64,000 bases of DNA. It comes from Clostridium sp. CM027. Its GTDB lineage: Bacteria; Bacillota; Clostridia; Clostridiales; Clostridiaceae. The notes below the pieces were generated by a model. It did no database searches. It had not been told where the DNA came from and saw only the letters and a list, made by a program, of their open reading frames with translations. A program made the position numbers and the translations under genes. Position 1 is the first letter of the stretch. Every line of letters starts with the position of its first letter. This document shows positions 45,026 to 53,294 of this stretch, in pieces. The stretch is from the NCBI RefSeq assembly GCF_024730565.1, contig NZ_CP077725.1, positions 682,001-746,000 of the forward strand, written 5' to 3'.

Positions 45026-45355
45026 TTATTTTTTTATTCTACATTTTTTATCCATATCATATATACTTTTTATAATTCCTAGTACGAAAATAACGACCTG
45101 TGCAATAGTTAAATAATTATAAAATTTGCTACTAAAAAAAAACCCACCAACCCCTATAAGAATAATTAATAGACCAGTATACAACATATCTCCGCCTACT
45201 ATCCTTGATACTTTATCTTTATTATATTTTTTCGCATCAAATCCATTCAGCATATCTCCTGCATTTTGACTTTTAATTATCAATCCTAAAAATGTAAACA
45301 TCCCTCCCATAATTAATGTAATTATAATTAACCCATATACATCCGTATTCCTCAT
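45026..45355 (-). CDS. DUF3784-like small membrane protein
   Basis: The 109-residue protein has three predicted membrane helices (GLIIITLIMGGMFTFLGLII, LYTGLLIILIGVGGFFF, YLTIAQVVIFVLGIIKSIY). The soluble motif SQNAGDMLNGFDAKKYNKDKVSRIVGG between helices one and two is the family mark of DUF3784 proteins. Function unknown. A GGAGAT sits before the start. Confidence 0.65.
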   Translation of the reverse strand: MRNTDVYGLIIITLIMGGMFTFLGLIIKSQNAGDMLNGFDAKKYNKDKVSRIVGGDMLYTGLLIILIGVGGFFFSSKFYNYLTIAQVVIFVLGIIKSIYDMDKKCRIKK

Positions 45356-45555
45356 ATAAAATCTCCTGCATTTTATTATTGTTATATTATATCAATTCCT
45401 ATTTCTCTATTAGTTTGAGAGACAACTAACTCTCATAAAAATACGAGCACGACACAAAATACTTGCTTAATTAGCTTATTCTATATTATAGATCTACAAT
45501 CCTTTAAAAATATATTTCAAAGATACAATGCTGTGAAACCAAAATTTCACGGCAT

Positions 45556-45648
45556 TTAAATAGGCTCCATAACTAGTAGCTTGCTTTTAGATTTTTTTAT
45601 ATTTTCATCAATGCTTTCTCTATCGTTATTCTTTTCTAAATCAGTCAT
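45556..45648 (-). CDS. 30-residue peptide gene
   Basis: The frame MTDLEKNNDRESIDENIKKS...LVMEPI begins behind a strong AAGGAGGA site with eight-base spacing. It ends just before a hairpin (TGCCGTGAAA/TTTCACAGCA). The peptide is charged and without membrane segment. The good translation signal suggests a real small gene, or the preserved start of a larger lost one. Confidence 0.45.
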   Translation of the reverse strand: MTDLEKNNDRESIDENIKKSKSKLLVMEPI

Positions 45649-45697
45649 ATCGAAGTCCTCCTTATATTCCGCATAATTTTATTAATTAGCTTATTTA

Positions 45698-45971
45698 GGG
45701 GGAGCGCTAACATTTCCGACAAACCCCACGCTAAGACATAAAATGGATATAAAACATGACTTTCGCCTACGTTAAGCAAATAATATTTAAAAATAAGTAC
45801 CATAAAAGCTATATTCGATTTGTTTTGATACTTTTTTTTTGGTAATAGTTTTGGAACTGATAATCACGTATAAAGTGACTATTCCTAAGGTTTATATTTA
45901 AGTACCGAAAATGAAGGTTTATGGAACTATATTCCTTAACGTGGGTTTTGTCGGTTCCGTGGCTCCACCCC
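45698..45971. mobile_element. Tn3-derived miniature element (TIME/MITE), 274 bp
   Basis: Its ends are 38-bp Tn4430-like repeats: left GGGGGAGCGCTAACATTTCC... and right, complement GGGGTGGAGCCACGGAACCG.... Both are flanked by the same 5-mer ATTTA (45693-45697 and 45972-45976), the expected Tn3-type target duplication. It encodes nothing and must have been moved by a transposase in trans. Confidence 0.88.
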
Positions 45972-46148
45972 ATTTACTTGATTATACTGTATATAACATA
46001 TATTCCACATAAAGAAATTTGCGGTTTTAAATGATAAGAGGGGTCCCGCCAACAAGAATAAAAAATAGCCTAAAACTAACTAATATCAATGTTTATCATC
46101 AATATAAGAAAAATGCGAATTATTCTATTTATAGATAATGCTATTAAT

Positions 46149-46361
46149 TTAATTTAAAGTTATCCAATATCTTTGAGTAATTCTACTTCCTTCTGGTATT
46201 TCATTTGCCAATTTAGCTCCATTATTTATCATAGTCTTTACCGATACAATATTATTTTTGTCGCAAGTAATTAAGACTTTTTTAATATCTAATTCTACAC
46301 ATTCTATTAAGAGTAATGCTAACATTTCAGTTGTATTAGTTTTAATATCCCCAACAGTCAA
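46149..46361 (-). pseudogene. GNAT acetyltransferase, C-terminal fragment
   Basis: The frame TEMLALLLIECVELDIKKVLITCDKNNIVSVKTMINNGAKLANEIPEG...ITQRYWITLN is the last third of a GNAT N-acetyltransferase. The acetyl-CoA loop segment before it is missing. It overlaps the preceding gene's 3' end by 20 bases, which marks the deletion junction. Confidence 0.75.
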
Positions 46362-46773
46362 CTCGCCAATTACCTGTTTTACTATCCCTTATTAATGTCC
46401 AATTCCAATTAGAATAAGTTGAATTTGGATTAAAACTCCCATCACCTCCTGAAAAATCTACATTAAAAGTAGAAAGCAAAACAATTACATTCTCAGACTT
46501 GACACCATTCGCTGAACCTTTTCCATATTTCAAGTAACCTCCAATAAAATAATTTGATTTCTTTTCGTCATACCATAATTTTGTAAGACTACATCCCCTA
46601 AAATCCTTGAATTTTTTCTTTACACAATTTGTTGCATCATTCATTTCCCCTTGGCTAAACTTATCTGATTTTCCAATACTTACTACAGCATTGTTGGTTT
46701 TACCAACTTGTTTATAAACCAATAAAAATAATACTACTAAAATTAGACAAAGAAAAGCTATTATTTTTTTCAT
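46342..46773 (-). CDS. secreted DUF4829-like protein
   Basis: The 143-residue protein has an N-terminal signal/anchor helix (KKIIAFLCLILVVLFLLVY). The extracellular part has FSQGEMNDATNCVKKKFKDFRGCSLTKLWYDE, NVIVLLSTFNVD and the ending YSNWNWTLIRDSKTGNWRVDCWGY. The W-N-W and WGY ending matches, by recollection, DUF4829-type proteins of clostridia with unknown role. The fused junction at the 3' end still preserves the stop, so this gene may be intact. GAGGG lies before the ATG. Confidence 0.6.
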   Translation of the reverse strand: MKKIIAFLCLILVVLFLLVYKQVGKTNNAVVSIGKSDKFSQGEMNDATNCVKKKFKDFRGCSLTKLWYDEKKSNYFIGGYLKYGKGSANGVKSENVIVLLSTFNVDFSGGDGSFNPNSTYSNWNWTLIRDSKTGNWRVDCWGY

Positions 46774-46899
46774 ATAAAAACCCTCTTCATTTTAAAGTCA
46801 TTTAATGAACAATATTTTACCGTTGTGACTTAATCACTAGAAAAATTATACCATTAAACACCATTTTTATAAACTATAGTTTGATGTTAAAACGAATTG

Positions 46900-47017
46900 C
46901 CCTACGTAAAGGTATACCTTTACGTAGGGTTGAAAAAAGCTATAAAATATATTCGTAAAGTATAACAAAACATTTATGAATATCTACGTAAAATACATTA
47001 AGATTTACGTAGATATT
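46900..47017. promoter_or_regulatory. cluster of TACGTA palindromes
   Basis: A perfect 30-bp palindrome (CCCTACGTAAAGGTA plus complement, 46900-46929) and a 14-bp inverted repeat (AATATCTACGTAAA, 46979-47017) share the CTACGTAAA word. ATTCGTAAAG lies between. This looks like a multi-site recombinase (res-like) or regulator-binding region. Confidence 0.5.
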
Positions 47018-47063
47018 ATAAAATTGCTACTGGTGTGATTCAAAATTATGTTGGTGAGACCTC

Positions 47064-47414
47064 TTAATGTGGTAATTCTTTTTCTTTGTTGGTTATTATT
47101 AAGTCCTTATAAACAAATATGATAGTAATAACACACCCTAATACAGCAAAGCCCACAAAGAAAACTTCATTATTTGTGAACTTTTCTATAATAGGCATTC
47201 CTACAAAAAAATAAGTTGTAATTATAGGGTATACTAATTTTCGCAGTTTTTGAGTTTTTATAAATTCAAAGGTGCTACTAATAATTAAAAGCATTGTAAT
47301 TATTGTTAACATGGCTGTTGGTAATCCCATTTGCATAAACATCATTGTACATCCAGCCACACCAACAACAAATAAAAGTATTTCTAGTATCATTGTTATT
47401 GATTTGAATTTCAT
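47064..47414 (-). CDS. small four-helix membrane protein
   Basis: The 116-residue protein has four hydrophobic segments (ITMILEILLFVVGVAGCTMM, MLTIITMLLIISS, LVYPIITTYFFVGM, VFFVGFAVLGCVITIIFVY). The start at 47414 follows GGATGGAGA. Family not recognised. The first bases upstream are repeated at 35019, next to a transposon end, so the region has been duplicated there without the gene. Confidence 0.5.
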   Translation of the reverse strand: MKFKSITMILEILLFVVGVAGCTMMFMQMGLPTAMLTIITMLLIISSTFEFIKTQKLRKLVYPIITTYFFVGMPIIEKFTNNEVFFVGFAVLGCVITIIFVYKDLIITNKEKELPH

Positions 47415-47702
47415 AAATAACATCTCCATCCTAAAGCATTATTAAATATATATGATGCTTTAAGAAATGTATTCTTAAATTTCAACTCCATTTATTTACA
47501 TACTTATAGCCGTTTTTAGTTCCGTTACTACCTATACCCCTAGTAGGTTGAGAACAAAAAACAGATCCTGCTGTAGTGCAGTAGGATCTGTTTCCCCTGG
47601 ATGAAGGGGGAATAATTTCATTTGCTTTGGACAAGTTTACTGACTGCTACTAAACTTAAATAGAATGATGAATGCTTAGGTACTTTAATAGATTAGTTTA
47701 CT
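47415..47702. repeat. dispersed repeat, second copy (matches 35019-35306)
   Basis: It contains a Tn3-like end (TTCCGTTACTACCTATACCCC minus its last base at 47520-47539) and the hairpin AACAGATCC...GGATCTGTT. An AT-rich spacer leads into candidate RNA copy C. Confidence 0.65.
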
Positions 47703-47833
47703 TCTAGGCAGTGAGTAAGATTGTCTAAAGCTTCATTTGTGACCTAGAGCAGTGAAAGAGCTTGTGCCACATCAGGTTTTCGTATGAAGCATGAAGGAGA
47801 AAATCGGATGTGGACCAGCCTTTGACTGAGGAG
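47703..47833 (+). ncRNA. candidate structured RNA, copy C
   Basis: It is diverged from copies A and B at about ten positions, with the main stem weakened by one mismatch (CCACATCAG/CGGATGTGG). It lies 119 bases upstream of the T-box promoter. Confidence 0.45.
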
Positions 47834-47951
47834 TCTTATTATTATATTAAGACTGATTTGTAATACATTCAAAGTAAAGAGTCAACTCGTTATGTTACAT
47901 TGAAAATGAATTTTTTAAGGAATAGGCAATAGCCCCAAAGTGAAACATATA

Positions 47952-47980
47952 TTGACAATGAAAACAATTTAGAATATACT
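47952..47980 (+). promoter_or_regulatory. sigma-A promoter of the thrS leader
   Basis: TTGACA and TATACT are separated by 17 bases, just upstream of the T-box. Confidence 0.75.
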
Positions 47981-47989
47981 AATTTTAAT

Positions 47990-48239
47990 TAAAAACTGTG
48001 AAGAGGAAAAGTAAATAGTATGCTGTTCTAAGAGGGAGAAACTCACCGGCTGTAAGGTTTCTTGAACAAGCAATATTGAAAACCACCTCTGAGTTGATTA
48101 CTGAACTTAAGTAGGTAATTCCGCGAGCCGGCGTTAGTGGTGTTGAGTGATAGAAGTGTTTTTAATTATGCTTCTGTAATTTGGGTAGAATCGCGATAAA
48201 ACTCGTCCCTTACTTTGGGGAGGGTTTATTATTTTTTGA
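47990..48239 (+). promoter_or_regulatory. T-box leader (threonine type) with terminator
   Basis: GAAGAGGAAAAGTAAATAG and AGAGGGAGAAACTCACCGGC fit stem I, with ACC/ACT codons available as threonine specifier. CCACCTCTGAG follows. The antiterminator T-box GGGTAGAATCGCG (48183-48195; consensus GGGTGGNACCGCG) leads to a terminator AAACTCGTCCC...GGGGAGGGTTT with a T-run to 48239. T-boxes sense uncharged tRNA and switch transcription. Confidence 0.85.
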
Positions 48240-48252
48240 AGGAGTAATGTTT

Positions 48253-49267
48253 ATGTTAAAGGTTGTAATAAAGGATGGCACTGTAATAAATTCTAATGAA
48301 GAAGAAGGGCACTTAGACACACCGCCTATCATATACTTGCTATTATATCCAAATGCTAAATTAGCTATCGGCCCTGCAATAGATAATGGATTTTATTACG
48401 ATTTTGATGTAGTAGAACCCTTTACTATGGATATACTCGAAAAAATAGAAGTAGAAATGAGAAAAATAGTTAAAGAAGACTTAAGATTAGAGCGATCAGT
48501 AGTTTCTATAAAAGAAGCTTTGAAGATTATGGAATATAAGGGACAAATCTATAAAATAGAACTCATTAATGATTTACCAGAAGGAGAAGAATTAGTTTTT
48601 TTTAAGCAGGGAGATTTTATAGAACTCTGTGCAGGGCCACATGTATTATCAACTTCAAAAGTAAAAGCCTTTAAGCTATTATCAGTTGCAGGAGCTTACT
48701 GGAGAGGCAGCGAAAAAAATAAAATGCTTCAAAGAATATATGGAACGGCATTTGCTAAGAAAAGTGAACTTGATGAATATTTGAATATGATTGAAGAAGC
48801 GAAGAAAAGGGATCATAGAAAACTTGGTAAAGAACTAAAATTATTTGCTTTAATGGATGAGGGACCAGGATTTCCATTTTTCCTTCCCAATGGTGTAGTT
48901 TTAAAGAATAATTTAATTGAGTACTGGAGAGAACTTCATAAGAAAAATGGTTATGTTGAGATAGAAACTCCTATGATATTAAACAAAGAAATGTGGAACT
49001 ATACAACTAGATTTACACCTTCCCCAAAGATTTGACTTACAATATATCGGCAGTGATGGAGAAAAGCATAGACCTATTGTTATACACAGAGTGATTTTGG
49101 GTAGCATAGAAAGATTGCCCTATATCATAGTTATTGGTGAAAAAGAACAAAACTCAGAGAGTATATCCCTCAGAAGTAGAAAAAATGGTGATGAGGGTAA
49201 CTGTTCACTAGAGGCCTTTATTTCAAGGATCACACAGGAAATTGATGGTAAAATGCTAGATAATTAG
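48253..49267 (+). pseudogene. thrS: threonyl-tRNA synthetase, internally deleted and frameshifted
   Basis: Starting at 48253 behind GGAG, the frame has KLAIGPAIDNGFYYDFD, FIELCAGPHV, KAFKLLSVAGAYWRGSEKNKMLQRIYGTAF and MDEGPGFPFFLPNG, all ThrRS marks. It lacks the N-terminal TGS domain and most of the HxxxH editing motif (HLDTPPIIYLLLYPNAK). At 49033 it hits a stop. In another frame [29 protein letters not shown] follows and is fused directly to the anticodon-domain end ([20 protein letters not shown]...EEID-like). Most of the catalytic core is gone, so it cannot aminoacylate. A functional thrS must exist elsewhere. Confidence 0.88.
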
Positions 49268-49430
49268 GTGTATCATATGAGTCATAAATAGGAGAAAAAG
49301 CATATAACATAATTTTTATTGTGTTGTATGATTTTTTATATTAGGAAACAATAACTTCAAATTTAAAAGACTGATTTTAAAAATAGAGTATATTTACAAT
49401 TCTTTCAAAACGAGTTAATAGACTCAATGT

Positions 49431-49463
49431 GAATGTAACTCAATTGTTTATTGTGTTACATTC
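49431..49463. repeat. hairpin repeat related to 44868
   Basis: GAATGTAACTCAAT pairs with ATTGTGTTACATTC. Its left context (GAGTATATTTACAATTCTTT) recurs inverted at 61271-61303. Confidence 0.6.
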
Positions 49464-49696
49464 AGGTTATTAATTACTAATTCAGGAAATTCTTCTACAA
49501 CTTTTCCACCAGAATTAGTTATAATATTTTTTATATTTTCATCAATACTATTATCATCAAATACTATTACTAAATCTATATTTTTAGGACTTATGTCCGC
49601 TGCATTTGATGTAATATTAGTAGTTAGCATAGTAAAACTAAAAATAATCAAAGTAATTAATATACATATTGGTTTATTTTTTTGTCTGTTTTTCAT
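49448..49696 (-). pseudogene. secreted protein N-terminal fragment
   Basis: The frame of 82 residues has a signal peptide (ICILITLIIFSFTMLTTNITSNA) and a short mature part (LVIVFDDNSIDENIKNIITNSGGKVVEEFPELVI) like the propeptide of subtilisin-type proteases. It then runs into the hairpin repeat and stops. The catalytic part is missing; the repeat lies exactly at the break. Confidence 0.6.
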
Positions 49697-49929
49697 TTTA
49701 TTATCCTCTACTTAAGTCATATTTAAAAATATGTTTTTTGTAATATTACATCTTAAATCGAATAATTTATGATGTAATATAAAAAACATATTATGTTGAA
49801 AAATACAAAATTATGCAATGTAATATTGTAGGGTATTATTCATTTGACTTAGCAAAAGAAATATTATCTGGTAAGCGAGACCATTGCAACCAATGGACAA
49901 AAAACTATTCGGTAATAAATTGTAATTAT

Positions 49930-49962
49930 ATTCTGTTTATGCCTTATTACTACACAACCCCC
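49930..49962 (-). repeat. Tn3-like end of the TTACTACACAACCCCC type
   Basis: TTCTGTTTATGCCTTATTAC then TACACAACCCCC; nearly the same as 55268-55297 and related to the copies at 30201, 35101 and 47497. Confidence 0.5.
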
Positions 49963-50066
49963 AATCTAAAACTATAATTAGCTTATCGGTAGTGGTATAA
50001 TAGTCCTTGATATTAAGACACATTTGTAAAATAATGTGAGTTGCTAAACTACAAGGAGGTATCATA

Positions 50067-50093
50067 ATGGGGATTTTTAATAAACTAAAATAG
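50067..50093 (+). pseudogene. 8-codon frame behind a strong ribosome binding site
   Basis: MGIFNKLK-stop follows AAGGAGGTATCATA. The start of a lost gene is more likely than a functional peptide. Confidence 0.3.
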
Positions 50094-50190
50094 TCTATAT
50101 GTAAGAGTAATTACTAACTCTCCCATGTAGATTATATAAAACAAATATTCATTAAAAAATTTTACAATGTTTGCTATTGGGAGGTTGAAA

Positions 50191-50937
50191 ATGTCTTATT
50201 TTAAGTATGAAAATATTAATATATATTATAAAGTATCTGGTGAAGGGAGACCTTTAGTTATTATACATGGAGATACAGCTTCCTCAAAAATGTTTATACC
50301 AGAATTAAAATTCTATTCTAAAAACTTTAAAGTAATTTTATTAGATTTGGTAGGTCAAGGGAAATCTCAGAGAGTAGATAAATTACCATTAAATTATTGG
50401 CATTTTAATTCTACTTTAATTATTGAATTATGTAAGCACATTGGTATTAGCGATGTTAATCTGTTAGGTACAAGTGGCGGGGCTATTGTTGCTTTAAATG
50501 CTGTATTGAAACAACCTAATTTATTTAACAGAATAATTGTAGATAGTTTTATGGGAGAAAATTTATCTTATGAGTTTGCGCAAAAAATTGTAGATGATAG
50601 AAAAACAGCAAAAAACAAGTTAGGTTCTAAATTATTTTGGTTTATAATGCATGGCTTTGATTGGAAAAATGTTATTGATCAAAATACAAACTTAATTATA
50701 GATTTTTCAAGAAACATAGGTAATTTTTTTAATTATGAACTTAGTAACATAGAAAATAATGTTTTAATTACAGGAAGCTCGAAAGATGATTTAATACCTA
50801 ATGTCCAAAGTACATTAAAAGCTATTAATTTAAAAATGAAAAATTCTAAATTGGTTATTTTTGAAAATGGAAATCATCCTGCTATGTTTAGTAACAAAAA
50901 AGAGTTTAGAAATTTAGTTTTGGAATTTTTGTCCTAG
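50191..50937 (+). CDS. alpha/beta hydrolase
   Basis: The 248-residue protein has VIIHGDTASSKMF (HG oxyanion loop), LLDLVGQGKSQR and the nucleophile elbow LLGTSGGAIVALN (Ser in GTSGG). The acid lies in ITGSSKDDLIP and the histidine in FENGNHPAMF, so the triad is complete. It lacks a signal peptide. It may cleave a small ester or lactone; the substrate is unknown. The start at 50191 follows GGGAGG. Its upstream region resembles that of the hydrolase at 43481. Confidence 0.85.
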   Translation: MSYFKYENINIYYKVSGEGRPLVIIHGDTASSKMFIPELKFYSKNFKVILLDLVGQGKSQRVDKLPLNYWHFNSTLIIELCKHIGISDVNLLGTSGGAIVALNAVLKQPNLFNRIIVDSFMGENLSYEFAQKIVDDRKTAKNKLGSKLFWFIMHGFDWKNVIDQNTNLIIDFSRNIGNFFNYELSNIENNVLITGSSKDDLIPNVQSTLKAINLKMKNSKLVIFENGNHPAMFSNKKEFRNLVLEFLS

Positions 50938-50945
50938 GTCATAAT

Positions 50946-50987
50946 AAAACACCGTATTATTCAGAATTGAATTTTATGGTGTTTTTA
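50946..50987 (+). terminator. terminator of the alpha/beta hydrolase gene
   Basis: AAAACACCGTA pairs with TATGGTGTTTT, followed by T residues. Confidence 0.75.
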
Positions 50988-51303
50988 TAATGGAATATTC
51001 TTATATTGTGCAACATCAAGAACAGAAATTTCTGCTCTTTTTATTTTTAATATTAGATAGTGGATATAACCCTAATGTATAAGAAAATGTATAAAATCTT
51101 AATGTCATAACTTAACAGTATTGATACCTATAAAACACTTACGTATAATCAAAACAATATGCTAAAAAGGGGTTATAATGATAATAGGTTATGCAAGTTA
51201 TGTGAGGTAATTCAAATTTGAGTATAAAGGCGATGAAAGCCTTGAATTACCAAGTGAAATACTGAAATTACCTCACATAATTTTTGAATTTGTAATGGGA
51301 AAA

Positions 51304-52317
51304 TTATTCTAGAAATCCCGGAAATGATTTCTTTACTGTTTCGTCTGATTCATTTACAGGGATAACATTTGGAATTTTCCGTTCTGTAAGAGCCTTTGTT
51401 ATCGCCATCTGGCTAACCTTTGCATAACGCTCAGTAGACTTGATCGTAGTGTGACCGAGGAAGTCTCGAATGTATATGATCTGGATACCGGCTTCAACCA
51501 TATGAACACTTTTACTATGCCGAAAACTGTGCGGTGAGTAATTCGCTTCCCTAAACATTTCTGGACATTTTATCCTTGCCAACCTCACATATTTTTCAAC
51601 AATATTGCGGATGCATGATGTAGTCATTTTTTCATGGGTTTGGCTGCTAAATAGAGGATGAGCGTGAGAATCTTCATTATCAAGCTTTTGAGACTTTATG
51701 TATTGCTTTATCAGCTTGGAGCATTCGTCTGTCAACGGGATTTCTCGTGTTTTTCTCCCCTTGCCATGCAGCTTTATTCGGGTTGGGCGACCAAACCTAA
51801 CATCGGCGACAGTAACGTCACAAAGCTCCTGAGCTCTGGCAGCACTATCATAGAGCAAGCATAACAAAGCTTGATCTCTTCTTCCTAGCCGGTTTGATAC
51901 GTCTGGCACCTTAAGGAGAATGCCAATTTCTTTAACTGTAAAGTAGGGAAAGGCAACACTTGGTGTTTTCTTAGACGGCACAGCGCTGATGCGATTGAAA
52001 GCAGAAAGTGCATCCATTTCACGCCTAGATGCATATTTGAAGAAAGCTGATATCGAAGCATGCCGCTGGTTTCTCGATGATGCGCTGTAATTACGCTCCT
52101 CTTCGAGCCAAAGAATAAACTCTTCCATGAGTTCTACAGTAAAATGTTTATAGGCAATCAGATAATGGCGTATTCCTTTTATTTCATCCATGAATTTAAA
52201 CAGGATACGAAATGTATCTTTGTACGAAGATATGGTGTTTTGGCTATAGCCACCTGTCTTTGGGAGATATATTTCAAAATAATTTCCCAGCTGCTGTATA
52301 AATAATGTTGTTTTCAT
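51304..52317 (-). CDS. RIT tyrosine recombinase, third gene
   Basis: The product of about 337 residues starts MKTTLFIQQLGNYFEIYLPKTGGYSQNTISSY (core-binding SAM-like domain). It has box I LLYDSAARAQELCDV, HSFRHSKSVHMVEAG (HxxR) and LGHTTIKSTERYAKVS (catalytic Tyr). The start at 52317 follows GGAGG and overlaps the previous stop by four bases (ATGA), showing coupling. Confidence 0.9.
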   Translation of the reverse strand: MKTTLFIQQLGNYFEIYLPKTGGYSQNTISSYKDTFRILFKFMDEIKGIRHYLIAYKHFTVELMEEFILWLEEERNYSASSRNQRHASISAFFKYASRREMDALSAFNRISAVPSKKTPSVAFPYFTVKEIGILLKVPDVSNRLGRRDQALLCLLYDSAARAQELCDVTVADVRFGRPTRIKLHGKGRKTREIPLTDECSKLIKQYIKSQKLDNEDSHAHPLFSSQTHEKMTTSCIRNIVEKYVRLARIKCPEMFREANYSPHSFRHSKSVHMVEAGIQIIYIRDFLGHTTIKSTERYAKVSQMAITKALTERKIPNVIPVNESDETVKKSFPGFLE

Positions 52318-53294
52318 TCCGATACCTCCGGGAAAACACAAGAGGTATAGGCTGCCATCTGGTCAACAACCTCAGCGTGCATCTCAGATGTCATGCGAAG
52401 ATATTTCTCCGTACCATAGAGATCATAGTGTCCCATGTATGTCGAGAGAAACGGTGCAGATTCATACAAGTCCCTTCCCTTACGGTCCATTCGTCTGAAT
52501 GAGTCTACAGCAAAAGTATGTCGAAGACAATGGGGACAAATACCTCTGCTGACTTTGGTTCCATCCGACAATGCTATTCCTGCACTTTCCAGTACAATGC
52601 TGAACCAGCGCCCCGCCCAAGCTTGTGAAAAACGCTTATGGTTATGACTTTCAAAAAAATATGCTGTATCTTCTGAATTGCTATGGAGCAGTTTGCAGTA
52701 ATTGCGGCAAATATCAGTCAGCGAACAATCCATTGGAACAATACGATCCTTTGACCCTTTTGCATTAAGGACGTGAAGTACCCCGTTTTTCAAATCTACA
52801 TCCTTTAGCCGCAGTGTGAGTGCTTCATCAAGCCGCAATCCGCAGCCATAAATCATCCTGAAGAGTACAGGGAATATGACCGGTGCTTTTGTAACATGTT
52901 TTTTGCGTGGCAGATTATCACAAACCGCAAACAGCCTTTTCATTTCATCCTCCGAAAAAATGTATGGCACATAATCGTTGTTACCTTTTGGCCTTTCCGG
53001 AATAAATGCCGGAATATCCAATATACGCATGTATTTAGCAAACTGCGTGTAATAGGACACATAAGTTACCAAAGTATTGGCGTTTAATTTGTTTGGAAAT
53101 GAGTATAGCCATGAATCTATAGTTTTCGCTGGAAGGCGTCTTTCGCATAGTCCATGTTCCACGAGAAAAATGTCCAGTGTTTCCAATGTATAGGCTTCAT
53201 GGCGTATTACATGACCTTGAGCGGTGCGTAATTCAAGAAAAGATCTTATCTCAGGCGCAAATACGCTATGGAAGTTAAAGTATTTTTTTCTCAT
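52314..53294 (-). CDS. RIT tyrosine recombinase, second gene
   Basis: The product of about 326 residues starts MRKKYFNFHSVFAPEIRSFLELR. It has IYGCGLRLDEALTLRLKDV (box I Arg), HCLRHTFAVDSF (HxxR) and MGHYDLYGTEKYLRMTS (Tyr). The start at 53294 follows GAGGAGG and overlaps the first gene's stop by four bases. Confidence 0.9.
   Translation of the reverse strand: MRKKYFNFHSVFAPEIRSFLELRTAQGHVIRHEAYTLETLDIFLVEHGLCERRLPAKTIDSWLYSFPNKLNANTLVTYVSYYTQFAKYMRILDIPAFIPERPKGNNDYVPYIFSEDEMKRLFAVCDNLPRKKHVTKAPVIFPVLFRMIYGCGLRLDEALTLRLKDVDLKNGVLHVLNAKGSKDRIVPMDCSLTDICRNYCKLLHSNSEDTAYFFESHNHKRFSQAWAGRWFSIVLESAGIALSDGTKVSRGICPHCLRHTFAVDSFRRMDRKGRDLYESAPFLSTYMGHYDLYGTEKYLRMTSEMHAEVVDQMAAYTSCVFPEVSE

Larger units (their letters stand above)
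46040..47064 (-). mobile_element. probable Tn3-like unit with acetyltransferase and DUF4829-like cargo
   Basis: The left end reads GGGGTCCCGCCAACAAGAAT. The right end, read in complement, gives GGTCTCACCAACATAATTTT followed by GAATCACACC; a similar sequence occurs at 55318 (GTCTCGCCAACATTTCCCTG). The left end appears to lack the inner half of the repeat. Two minus-strand genes and a palindrome cluster lie within. No transposase is present and no target duplication is visible. Confidence 0.5.
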
